DNA of 64,000 bases from Maratus speciosus (lineage: Eukaryota > Arthropoda > Arachnida > Araneae > Salticidae). Every line of letters starts with the position of its first letter. Position 1 is the first letter of the stretch. The notes under the pieces are model-generated. The model was not told the DNA's origin and ran no database searches. It saw only the letters and a list, made by a program, of their open reading frames with translations. The DNA lies in contig OZ010788.1 in the NCBI GenBank assembly GCA_963932465.1, positions 197,162,559 through 197,226,558 of the forward strand, in the 5' to 3' direction. A program made the position numbers and the translations under genes. This document shows, one piece after another, positions 36,125 through 48,021 of this stretch.

Positions 36125-37021
36125 TCTACCCGATTTTCTAAATCTTGGAAAATAATAAGATATAAATTGAAATATTCAGAGATATAGACATCGACAGAAA
36201 GAAATCAAAGGAGGGGCACGATTTTGGAACATGTTTGCCTATGACCCAACCTCCCCTGCTATTTATTAAAAATGCAAAATATCAACATGAAATAATCTAA
36301 ACTACAATTTGTTTTGTCAGACTTCCTCATGCTAGACAGTTTATAAATTTATTAAATATATATATATATAAATTTAACAATTAAGAAATATTAAATATTC
36401 AAGCGTTTATATAAAATAAACTAATTGTATAATATAAAAAAAGTACAAACTATTTATAATTGCTAATATTTTAATATTAGATAATAAATAATAATTATTA
36501 AATTAACAATAAAAAATTAATAATAATAAATTATTAAATTAATTATAATATAATAAATTATTAAATTAATAATAATATATTAAATAATAAATAACGTTAA
36601 TAATAAAATAATTGTTGGCAAAAAAGCCACCTCTACTTTGTGCAGTTACACGCGCGCAAATTATTAAATTAATAATATTACAATATAATTAATAAATAAC
36701 ATTAATAATATAAATATAGAAACAAATATTTAGTACACTTAATTGCTTAACGAAATATAACGTTTAAAAAAATAAATAATTGAAGACAAATATTACTAAA
36801 TTAATATTTATAAATATAAATAACTTTCTTCTAAAAAGAAAATGACCTAATTTGCATAAATGCACTTAATGTGTATTGAAAATAAATAAACAATCATATT
36901 TTAAAAGGCGGAGTTATGAAACAGTCATTTCATCCGAACCATGGAACTATTAATAAAGAGGAACTGACATAGCCTTAAAATAGTGAAGCTTCAACTGTAA
37001 CCGCTATCGCAGGAGTTGTTT

Positions 37022-37166
37022 ACCGCCAGTAGAAACTTCCACCAGTAGATTTATATACAAATTTTCAACTTATTTAAATGCCTGATTATTACAAAATTTC
37101 AGTCATAAATAATGGTAGAAACAGATTTTTATTTTTACTGGTAGGAGTTTACTTTGGCGGTAGTTA
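37022..37166. repeat. Small inverted-repeat unit
   Basis: ACCGCCAGTAGAAACTTCC at the left pairs imperfectly with GGTAGGAGTTTACTTTGGCGG at the right, around an AT-rich centre. It is probably a short MITE inside the GGAA element. Confidence 0.45.
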
Positions 37167-38699
37167 GGCCTTGCGTTTCCGCCATATTGTGACAACCAGG
37201 GAAGAAAACTGGCAGTTTTACAAGACATACTCACACCAGTAAAAACAAATAGAAATTTTTACGACATTTTTGAGAAAAAATTTCGTGAATAAGACGCTTA
37301 ATTAAAACGAAATTTTCTGTTAAATTTTACCGGTGGGACGTTTGCCCTGGTAGTAATCAGAAACTGAAGATCCGATTAAATAAAAAACAGCCGCCATCTT
37401 GTGACAACCTCCTCAGTTACTTCACTCGCAACTGGTAGATAGTACACTATATGTCTCCTCCTCTTTATTCATAACTCCATTATCCGAACATTTGCTGGCG
37501 CGCATGCGCATACGATGGTCGGACGCATTTTCGCCGATCCCAACCGTTATAGCAAAAATTAGAAACTACGCATGCGTGGGGACTTAGATTGAAATTCTCT
37601 TGCTAGAAAACTTGTACAGGGTTATCGAGGTTGCTATGTCAATTGGCGATTACTTTTTGGCGTTCGAAAATATTTCAATGTCTTGTTGTGAAGCGGTGAT
37701 ACAGTATAGAGTTTACGTAAACTTATTTGATTTTAAATTTATAATGAATTTACCTAAACAATATACGTATATTCCTGTCAAAAATGATAAAAATATTTTC
37801 TTAAACAGTTTTGACTCTTTTTCTTCCAACTTTAATGTGATTTATAAATAAATAACAATATCACCTATATTCGATAATAAATTGTTATGTTTGATAATTT
37901 AACATTTTTCTCAAAATCGCAACTAGTTCTAGATATAATTTACAGATAATCTAAATTGGTAATTAACAACCGCAACAACAAAAATATTATTAGATTGACA
38001 GTGGTGTTTTAAGTTTTAGGACTTGAGATTTTCTTATGATATTTTAACTTTTTTGTGAATCTAGCTACTTAAATCTCCAATATTAATTTATAGTATATTT
38101 TAAATCTGTTTTTTATCATTATTAATGTATTGTAATTAAATATTACCAGATTTTAATATTATAGTTATATCAATACAAATAAAAAAGAGATACTATTTAT
38201 AATAAATATTATCTATATTAGATAAATAAATTTATAATATTACAAGATATGTTATAGAGAGATATTTTATAATACATACTATAAAATATTAAAATACTAT
38301 CTTAATTATATAATTATAATTTTTTATTAACTATTATTATTTTTATAATCTTAATTTTAAAATATTTTGTAAAAAAAAAAAAAAATGCTGTTATGTAGTA
38401 TTTAAATCTATATATATATTTATTTTAATCATTAAATGGTTTACTGAAATATTTGATCATTATTGATATTTTTATAATGTTATAGTATTTATTTATTATC
38501 AACATTAAATATTTTCATTATAAGTAAAACAGGTGTAATTCATAATAAATATAATCTTCTTTATAGTCTAAAGAAGATATTTTATAAATAAATATCAGAA
38601 ATTATCATTAATTTTCAATGAAATATTGATATGTAAAATTTCATTTATTGAAATATATGGATAGTATTACATTACTAATATAATAATAATAATATTTTG

Positions 38700-39860
38700 T
38701 AGTGATGCAACGAATAGTGGTTTGGCCGAATAACCGAATACCGAATATTCGGCCAAGCTACAGCCGAATATTCGGCCTATTCGGCCGCCGAATAATGAGC
38801 TTATTTTTGCCTAAAAACAAAATATAGTATACACTATATGCACAATTCTTGTATATTTCACAATTAAAATGTATTGTTTTCTTTTAAAAATTTATTTATA
38901 TACAAATTTTTAATTTTTTAAAGCATTATTTTACTCTGAAAAAATATTCGGCTATGTTCGGCCTAAAAATTGCCTCAATAATATAATTCAGCACCCCCCC
39001 CCCCCCCCCCCAAAAAAAAAAAAAAAAAAAAAAAATTCTTAGCAAAAGTTCCTCATCAGGTACTGTCTAGTTACATTTTAATAGATATTGTGTGTGTTGT
39101 TGTTACATTTTAAAATAATGACAAAATTTGAAAAGTACTAGGAAACATAAGTTTCAACTTTCAGCTGAAATAAAATAAAAAATGAGAAATCTTAATATCT
39201 TAAGAAAAACCACTGATAGAAAGGATGAAAGGAATATCCTCTAAAATTGTGGAAAGAAATCATTATAGACTTTATAAAGCTCACAATTAACAAAAAAATT
39301 TTATCATTTATTATTATCATTATTTTTTTTTTTTTTTTGTTTGCTGTCAGCAGATAGCACTAGAGTTCTTTATAGGTATAATTCAAAATATTATTGAAAG
39401 AAATATTTTTTTTATGTAACATTCCTATTATGATAAAAAAAAAAAATTGAATTTGCTTGTACAGCTGTATTAAAACAATTTTGGATAGATTAATTTTAAA
39501 TTTAACAGATTATGTTAGCTTATTACAAGCAGATACTTTTTGTACTTACTGATACAGCATAAAAATTTTTTAACATGATTCCTAAATTAGCCTTTTATAT
39601 AAAAATGGGTAAATAAAACCCATTCGGGGTATGAAAGTTAATGGGAAAAAAAGTGTTAGTTAATTTCAAATAAAATTTTCATTATACATGATGAATATAA
39701 ATTGTCAAATTAAAACGTTATACTGTGTAAATATAAAAACATTTATTACAGTATTATTCGGCCAAGGCCGAATAATGCACTTGATATTCGGCCGAAGCCG
39801 AATATTCGGCAGACAGGCCGAATGGGCCGAATATTCGGCCGAATATTCGTTGCATCTCTA
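38700..39860. mobile_element. 1.16-kb non-autonomous hAT, exact 8-bp target duplication
   Basis: It begins TAGTGATGCAACGAATA and ends TATTCGTTGCATCTCTA. An exact 8-bp repeat, ATATTTTG, flanks it (38692-38699 and 39861-39868). Subterminal regions carry many TATTCGGCC/GGCCGAATA motifs, more than ten in total, as in other elements of this widespread type. There is no transposase. A poly-C/poly-A junction (38995-39034) and T and A runs fill the interior. It lies within the GGAA element, so it is the younger insertion. Confidence 0.93.
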
Positions 39861-41783
39861 ATATTTTGATAATAATCTAAGTATTAATATTATTGTATCA
39901 TTATATTTTTAATAATTTGTTATTACCAAACCAATTACCTATAAATTACAGTGACATATTTAATTTTATAATATAATAACAACGATAATTTGATAATTAT
40001 AAATTATAATATATAATGATTTATCTTTATCAAATGTTCTATATTCAATATTCTATTATTTCATATTCAAAGATGCTATAATTATTTATAAATTGCATGA
40101 AAATTACATAATAATATACTATCAATAAATAATTTGAAAACAAAAAATTAAATCTAATTAGCTATTTGGAATATCTAAACATTGTTTTTACTTATTAATT
40201 ATAAATAGTTAATTATCTAATTAATGTGTATTATAACTTAATTTGATAATAGTATAACTAAAATGAACTCTATTTTAAATTTAAAAAAAACTCTTAATAA
40301 TAATTTATATCTTTGCAAAGTAATTTTAATTTTTATAAATGTATGATGTTACATAATATTAAGGTACAATTTGTATATGGAGTGAAATAAAAGAGAAGGA
40401 TAACCAATATAAGATAAGACTATTTATTTGAATGTATCCCTAAAAACAGTTTCATATAAATTCTTTATTAATTTTTATACACCATAATTATAATGTGACC
40501 AAAACATCATATCATGTTAATCATTAACTGAAAAAAATCTAAAGAAGTATAAATGATATTGATGTTGGATCAAATAATATCACCCCCCCCCCCCCCTTCT
40601 CCACACAAAAAGTGAAACAAAATTATTGTGCTGCCATCTATGTCTAGGGATTTAAAAGAAATTGGTTATTAAAAGAATTTTATAATTATCTGAATAGATA
40701 GCTTTTAATTGCTTATAACTGAATAACTGAATTAAAAAAAAAAAAAAAAAAGTTAAAAGAAGTATTTAAAAAGGAAGGCCATAGAATATTCAATAAAAAA
40801 TGTACTTAATATTAGTTAAATTACATAAAGTAAAATAGAATTGTAAAAAAATAATGCATTATTAAATTTGTAAAAATCATAATCTATTACATTTAAATTT
40901 ATATCTACTGCTTAAAATAAATTAATAATGTTTCTTTAAAAATATACTATTTTGGCAGCAGAACATACAAGATTTAATGGAATATATTTTTAACTTTATG
41001 TTAAAAAAATAAATATATAAAGTAAAAAAAAAAAAAAAATGATAATCATTCTTCCTATTATTAAGTGTGGAAAGAATAATATATATTTGCAGCTACATTT
41101 TTATTAGTAATCCGTTTAAATTACTCATTGATAAGCTCATTTGCAAAATTTTACTCTTTATTTGTTGAGTAATAAATAATTTCCTAATTTCGTTAGTATT
41201 AAATATTTTAAGAAAATCACATGAAGCTATTTCTAAAGCAGTGTTGTTTGTCAATAAAAATAAAATAATAATGTAATTGACATAGGAAATTACAAAACAA
41301 ATGAAAATAGAATATTAAATAAAGTTGTGTATTTAATAAATGAATTATATTAAACAATATGCGGTTCCTTCTGTTGAAATTAATAAAACTTTACATGGAC
41401 TTTCACCAAATTACCTTTAATTATTTAAAAATATATTTTGCAGGTGATTTAAAATAACTAAACAATAAGAGTAAAAATATATAATTGATATTAGAGGTAT
41501 TTTTATTTATTATAAGCCATTGTTTGCTACAACATTTACCGAAAGTTTTGCTAATCAAGTGAAAAAAATGTTGATGGGATGAAAATGTCACGCCTGATAT
41601 GATAAAAGCGCCAAGCTGGTAACCTTGTACATATTTGTTTTCGAGTAAGTGAATTTCAATCAAAGTCCCCACGCATGCGCTGTTTCTCATTTTTGCTATA
41701 ACGGTTGGGATCGGCGAAAATGCTGGTCGGACGTTTTGCCAAAATTACTAAAAGTCCGATTGGTCGGACGAATAGCCAGTTCC

Positions 41784-44219
41784 AAAAAAAAATCAACAGG
41801 AAAAAAAACCGCGAGCCACATCCCCGCTGCCTGAGGCATCGTATAGCACCACGTGCTGCGCACGCACTGCAAATTCTTGTAAAAAACCTAAAAATTTACA
41901 AAAGTGCCCCCAGGGGGCGAAGTGGAGGGGGGGGGGGCAACGGATGTGCATAATATGAATAAGTTTTCATACACCTTTCTAACGATATGTCACATGAGGC
42001 GTGTACTCAAAATTTAGAAAATAGCTCCTCCCCTTCCTCTGCATTTCCCACTCTTTCAAATATCTAATGTTAAAAAATATTTATTTGAGTGTTAAATGAA
42101 AAATCGCATTTAAAACGCAACAAACAGTTGATCTGAAGAAAAAAGAGAGAACTATCCCCCCCCCCCCACCACCACCACCACCACCAAAAATCAACCCTTC
42201 TTAAATTTATAAAATCTTTATTATGCGTTAAAAACAACGTCAAAGTTTAAAAGCGACCAGTTCTTTATTTTTCCTAATTTTAACAATATCCCGTCAACTC
42301 TCTCTATGTGAAAAGACTTTTAATGAGTTTAAAAATCGATTTTTTCATAAACTTAGCGTTCATTTTTTTTTTTTTTTTTTAATTGACATTTTATAAATCA
42401 ACGTACAAAATAACATCCAAATGCGAAAGAACCAAATTTGTAAAATCAGTAGTTTAAAAATTTCGAACTTTTATTTCCAAAGCCTAGTATCTCTTTTCTT
42501 TCCGTTCCGCTTGCCTGTCGTGAACTGTGACGTCATAGTAAGTCACGCCCCGATTTGGAGCGACGTGATTTTAGCTTACTTTTAGGACTAATTATCATGG
42601 AAGACGGTAGTATTTCGAGTGACGCAGCCTTAAGCCTAAAATCGTATCGTATCGTATCGTTAAAATCGTATCGTATCGTATCATAGAATTCGTAGATGGC
42701 GGAACTCATATATACAGCTAACTCGACATCAAAGAAAACGCGAAAAGCCGCCTTTTAATAACTCAGCAGATATATGTCTTATTGTTCTGAATTTTCTAGA
42801 ACAGTCTTATATCTGCAGTCTAATCGTATACTGAAATTTTTGCATTTCTACGTACAGTATATTTTGAGATCTAAATAGCCATTTTTAAAGTGAAAACGTT
42901 GGTATAATATCGAGGAAGTTCCTAATTTGAAAATCTCGAAAACGGTTCTAACGATTATTTTTAAATTGATACATAATATAAATGTGATTAAGGCGAGGTG
43001 AATAACACTTTTCTTTTTTCTGGGAAAACTCTCGTTCGTTAAATAATTCGATTTTTTTTTCTCTCGAAAATGACACGGGCGATTTTTTAAAAATCAAATA
43101 AATATGTTTCAGATGAACCAAATAACAATTTACTTGTTTCCAGCAAGACTCTTGTTCGTTTTATAATGCGCATGAAAAATCGGACTATATTTCTTCGCCA
43201 TTCTGTGGAAATGTCACCGAAAATGCATGACACTGTATTCATACACATGCTTTCTTTTTAACCACTTTTGGGGAGAAAAATTTTGTATTCCCACTGGCTG
43301 AGTGGCTAAGGGCCATCGTTTACTGACCTTAAGATAGGCAGTTCTATACTCTCTGATACGTGTTTTCACATGTGAATGTTTTTTAAAGTCTGCTAGTTGA
43401 CCATTATTCTCAGTTCCTTTGTAATTTTTTTAATTGCTATTAAGTTAAATGAAATTACAATTATAATGACGCCAATTTGATGATGATTATTTCTTGGCAA
43501 TTTTTCAACAATAAAAATATTACCATAAATTTTATAAATATATTTAATTTCAATCACTTTACAAAAAATATACATTAATAATTATTATTTGAATATAAAT
43601 CACACGATCAGAAACGTAAAAAAATAATTCATTTCAGCTCTTCTTTTTATAATATCATTTTTTATTATTATGACGGTCAATCAATATATAATCACTGACA
43701 TCCATAATATTATTATTATTATAATTATTATTTTCCTTGCATAAAAGCTATTGTGATGTAATAATTCTTTTATAATATATAATTTAGTTGAAATGTTTTA
43801 TTTATAAATATCAATGAAGTTTGATAACCCCGAGACAATTCTTTGCAATATTTACAGTTTACATAATAAGCATATCAGAATTCTGGTGTCGCCATCTTTT
43901 GACGCAATTGCGTTGTATTATAGAGAAATGTTTGATAAAAATGTTGAAGTAGACAGTTTTTAAATCGAAGAATTATTTTAAGAGATATTTAATGTTAAAT
44001 CTGGATAAAATTGTCTCATTAAAAAAGTCTCATAGGAAAAAAAAAATATACATGGGAATTTAATCATTTTCATTCAATTTAATCATTCAATAGAAACTCG
44101 AAGTTTGCAGAGTGCATTTATTATTCTTAACTTGCCTAATTTTTTGACGGTTTATTTCAATTTTAAATTAAAATTTTCAGAATTTCCAGAGATATTTTTT
44201 ACATATTTTAGAAAAGGTT
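41784..44219. other. Repeat-derived DNA without recognised genes
   Basis: It starts with a poly-A/AAC flank, then the dispersed CCCCGCTGCCTGAGGCATCG motif (41822), a G run (41928-41936) and a C run followed by CCACCACCACC (42157-42183). From 42185 to 42300 it resembles the duplicated unit at 7589-7845. From 42300 onward it is AT-rich with no motif. The frames at 41649-41953 and 43393-43575 are not convincing. Confidence 0.45.
42637..42682. repeat. Pentanucleotide (CGTAT)n in two blocks
   Basis: Two short blocks of TCGTATCGTATCGTATCG, each preceded by AAAA, lie back to back. The array is in a locally GC-richer stretch that also contains TGACGTCATAGTAAGTCACG at 42529-42548. Confidence 0.85.
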
Positions 44220-44850
44220 CTTTTAAATGGTTGCCAAATGTTAAAACAGCGCAAAGAATAATATATCCTTTAAATTAAAAATTTATTCACACGTGACTAT
44301 TATAAACAGAAAAAAATCCTTTTAAATTAGAATTAAATGATAACGTGTTAAAAGCAGGAAAATATTAAACATTACGTCATAAAAATTGTTTTTACACATG
44401 CTTACTTAAAATGAAAGAAAATTATAAAATAATCAATTATTTTCAAATTAGAATTAAATGATTACGCATTAAAAGAAGGAAAACATTGAAAATTACGTCA
44501 TAAAAATTATATTTACACGTGAATATTAAAAGAAAAAGAAAATTTTTAAATAATAAATTCATTGATATGTGTTAAAAGTCGTAAATGGAGGAAATTACGT
44601 CATATTGGCCAAAGTGGCCAAAACAGTTTACAAAACACATTGCAAAACATATTGCAAAACAGTGTAAATTAAAAAATATATTTATATGAGAGATTTATTT
44701 CAAATTTCGAGATGATATTTTTAACTATAGTTGCTAATTTTAAGGTAGCGCAAATAATAATATTATCTTTCTAATAATAAAAATATTTTCAGTTGAATGT
44801 TACAAAGAGAAAGGAAAGTTTGGTGAAAATTATGTCAGATTTAAAACGTT
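44220..44850. repeat. Degenerate ~115-bp tandem repeats
   Basis: A phrase like AAATTACGTCATAAAAATT followed by ACACGTG and then AAA..GAAAAT recurs near 44372, 44490 and 44593, with a weaker copy at 44832. AAAGAATAATAT..TTAAATTAAA (44250) resembles AAATAATAATAT..TAATAATAAA (44750). Spacing is irregular (about 100-240 bp), so this is an old array. Confidence 0.5.
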
Positions 44851-45083
44851 ACATTTAAAATCTCTTATTTAAAATCATTTTCTTATAGCGTTGTTAAAAA
44901 ATACCATAAAGCAAAGACTCTGTTGACTTAGTTCCTTTTATATTTGGTAATTTTCAAATGTTTAACTAATCTTATTTAATCAAGCAGGGAAACAGCAACT
45001 AACATCAGCTGATTCGGTTTTGAAATCCCTCAGTAAAAGGGAAACCCGTTTACAGTAAGATCGCCATTGATTTTTTAATTATA

Positions 45084-45571
45084 CAGAGCAGCCTCGATTA
45101 TCCGAGCTAATTGGGACTGTTAGTAAATCGGAATCGGAAATCTCGGTTAATAGAAACTGTGTGTAAAAACTCGCCGTGCTTGCGAATTTAACATCTCTTT
45201 TAAAAAAATATATAGAACGTTTTTTAAATAATAAAAGTAAATATATGTAAAGTTCTGTTTCACAGCTTAACAAATTTAAAAAGAAAATCAACTACCAGTA
45301 GTAAATTTTAAAATGCAAATTGAAAAATTTACGAAAGTTCACACAGCCACTGGAAACAAAGCATTGTTCGCTATTGACTTCTCAGGGTCCAATGTTTCTT
45401 TGGAGTTGAGGGCTTTGGGGGGCAGAAGGGCCTGTATAGCACGGACAGTGAGCTAAAGAGTGTGGTTATTTTTAAGGCTCATTCAAAAGGGGGAAAAAAA
45501 TCAGACTTTGTTATCGGCTCGGTTAACAGAAACCTCGATTAATCGAAGCTCGGTTAATCCAGGTTCTACTA
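45084..45571. mobile_element. Tigger-like non-autonomous element, CCTCGATTATCCG ends
   Basis: The left end CAGAGCAGCCTCGATTATCC (TA before) and the right end, complement TAGTAGAACCTGGATTAACC (TA after), are imperfect inverted repeats. Subterminal copies of CGGTTAA and TCGATTAATCGAAG add to the symmetry. The 488 bp have no transposase. Confidence 0.65.
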
Positions 45572-46707
45572 TAATTCAATCTTCCGTAATCTTTTTAAAG
45601 CAGATCAAATTAATGGACTTTAGCACAAAGTCACATAGCTGATAACTGCCATGCTTTTGTTGGCCACCTTTTTTTCAAAAAGTTTGCTTCACCTTATTCA
45701 ATTAATGAGATATCTCCGAAAAAATAAGTCACATTTTCCCGTTCTAAAATACTGGTATCCAAAAATCGTAGCATGTAACTGACACTACAAGTACTCATGG
45801 AACTAGACTATTTTAAGTCTGATTTTTATTATAGACTATATAAAATTATTAAAAATATATATTATGATAGGAACTAGCGGGCTTCGTCCGCTATTTACGT
45901 TACGGATATAAAAATCATGTTTTTTTTTTAGGGAAAAAGAAATAAAAACCTATTTGACGATAGGTTTATAAAGACACATTTTGTATTTGTTATATTTCCG
46001 GGGATGAGGAGGGGGATGGGCTATTTTGATTAAATATCGCAATTAGTCTACATGGCAGATATAATTATGATAGACACTAGCGGGCTTCGCCCCTCTATGG
46101 CGCCTTATGGGTCCAGCTTCCATAACTCAGAAACTACCTTTCAGACATCAATGCAACAGATTCCAAACGTTATAATTAACTTAATAATCACCCTATATAG
46201 CATTAAAGTAAATTTATGAGTACTGCATACTATTTTTTTATCGTAATTTCTGAAGAGAAAAAATTATTTCGGTTCCATTCTTAGGTACTGGTGTGAAAAA
46301 TTTTGAAAAAGGGGGGAAGGAGGGGACATGAGACTGCTGTTTGTCAAACAACAAAACGGGATCTGGCTTATTCAACTTGGTTTTTGATGACTTCAATTGG
46401 AAGGTGGTTTGTTTAAAAGAGTGCGTTCCCTGCCCCATGAAAATTGGAACTATTGGTGCTACATCTATGTAAGGATTTAATAATTATAAATTAACATTTT
46501 GGATTTATTAATTTAAGGATAAAGTGTTTTTAAAGGAATATCAAATGAAACCCTCTGTGCGATCTGCGATTATACTTACCCAGTTGTTTTTATATACAAA
46601 CTGCTATAAGGAAAATTGTAATAAAATAGTAAAAATTAAATCTGCATTAAATTCCATACGTATCTTTTTTTTAACCATTTTATCACTAACCTCAAAAAAG
46701 TAATGAT
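45572..46707. other. Unassigned DNA with a doubled ACTAGCGGGCTTCG motif
   Basis: The motif GATAGGAACTAGCGGGCTTCG at 45869 and its variant GATAGACACTAGCGGGCTTCG at 46069 are followed by different sequence. They may be ends of a dispersed repeat. No gene is seen, and the minus-strand frame at 46238-46438 has no recognisable domain. Confidence 0.4.
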
Positions 46708-47849
46708 ATCAATGCAAAAACCCTTGACGGGTTAAAAGTTTCTGACGCAGCACTTTATCTTATGCTCTAAGAATTTTAAATATGGAACTTAAAAATACTG
46801 ATATCAAATTTTGAGTGACGTTATGCTATTTCTTAAAAAATATATTTGTATTAATTTCACCATTTTATTTTTGTTTTATTTATAATCGCATGTGCAAAAG
46901 TTATGTTCAACATGAAAAGCTGCATAAAATTTTATTCGCTGTTGCTTTATCATTTACATCTCTCATAAATTCAAAATATGTGTTTTAAAAGATATGATAT
47001 AAAATTTAAGTGACGCCTTGATGTGACTTTAAAAGGTTTGTTTTTTAAAATTCAATTTAAATTATTTTTGACTTGGTTAAAATATTTTTTTTACATCTAC
47101 ACAATACTTTTAATTTTCCAATTCACTGTTAAATATATCACTTTCATTGAATCTATACTATGCATTGAAATGTATTTATTTCAATAAATTGATTTATCTT
47201 TTGTGTCACGCTATTCAAAATTGTGAGTAAGATTTATGTAAATGGTTTATTTGCGTCAAACTATCCTTTTTCATACATTTCATGTAGTTTGGACACAATG
47301 ACGCAAAGAAACCATTTACATAAATCTTACTCACAATTTTGAATAGCGTGACACAAAAGATAAATCAATTTATTGAAATAAATACATTTCAATGCATAGT
47401 ATAGATTCAATGAAAGTGATATATTTAACAGTGAATTGGAAAATTAAAAGTATTGTGTAGATGTAAAAAAAATATTTTAACCAAGTCAAAAATAATTTAA
47501 ATTGAATTTTAAAAAACAAACCTTTTAAAGTCACATCAAGGCGTCACTTAAATTTTATATCATATCTTTTAAAACACATATTTTGAATTTATGAGAGATG
47601 TAAATGATAAAGCAACAGCGAATAAAATTTTATGCAGCTTTTCATGTTGAACATAACTTTTGCACATGCGATTATAAATAAAACAAAAATAAAATGGTGA
47701 AATAAATACAAATATATTTTTTAAGAAATAGCATAACGTCACTCAAAATTTGATATCAGTATTTTTAAGTTCCATATTTAAAATTCTTAGAGCATAAGAT
47801 AAAGTGCTGCGTCAGAAACTTTTAACCCGTCAAGGGTTTTTGCATTGAT
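46708..47849. repeat. Near-perfect palindrome, 551-bp arms, 40-bp spacer
   Basis: The left arm 46708-47258 and right arm 47299-47849 are reverse complements of equal length with, by my base-by-base reading, two substitutions and no gaps. The spacer starts after GCGTCA and contains CCTTTTTCATACATTTCATG. The arms are AT-rich and non-coding. The outer ends read ATCAATGCAAAAACCCTTGA. I find no target duplication beside the arms. It could be a fold-back transposon, a recent inverted duplication or an assembly/template-switch artefact. Confidence 0.95.
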
Positions 47850-48021
47850 TTAATAGTACAGATATTTTTTGAAAACTGTGGATGTTGAACTATCAGAAAA
47901 ATATATAAATGACCAAATTCCCCATGTGTGCAAATTCCTCATTCTTGATAATCGGGACGTTCCAAGTGTGAAGCACATGTTATGTTACTGAAATAACTGT
48001 TACACTCTTATACAATATATA

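Larger units (their letters stand above)
34502..41783. mobile_element. 7.3-kb composite element with GGAA/TTCC inverted ends
   Basis: The left end GGAAGTGGCTATTCGTCCGA (34502 on, continuing CCAATCGGACTTTTAG) is matched by the inverted right end, whose complement starts GGAACTGGCTATTCGTCCGA at 41783. Both sides are poly-A, so any target duplication would be a run of A and cannot be proven. Inside, an inverted pair joins about 37515-37640 to 41600-41725 (shared TTCGCCGATCCCAACCGTTA and CTACGCATGCGTGGGGACTT-like sequence). The GTCCGACCATCG segment near 34553 is also inverted at 37514. Large parts are extremely AT-rich (36340-36770 and 37860-41600). A Tigger-like end (AATGGAGTCTACTGTA) is at 35067-35082. 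No transposase was recognised. Confidence 0.6.

Noticed and set aside
37600..37851. Plus-strand frame of 83 codons in the GGAA element, and 41421-41690 on the minus strand
   Set aside because: They lie on the two arms of an inverted pair but do not encode the same peptide, so no conserved protein.
46708..47849. Palindrome as a CRISPR or other repeat-spacer array
   Set aside because: One inverted pair only, with no direct repeat-spacer structure, in a eukaryotic context.
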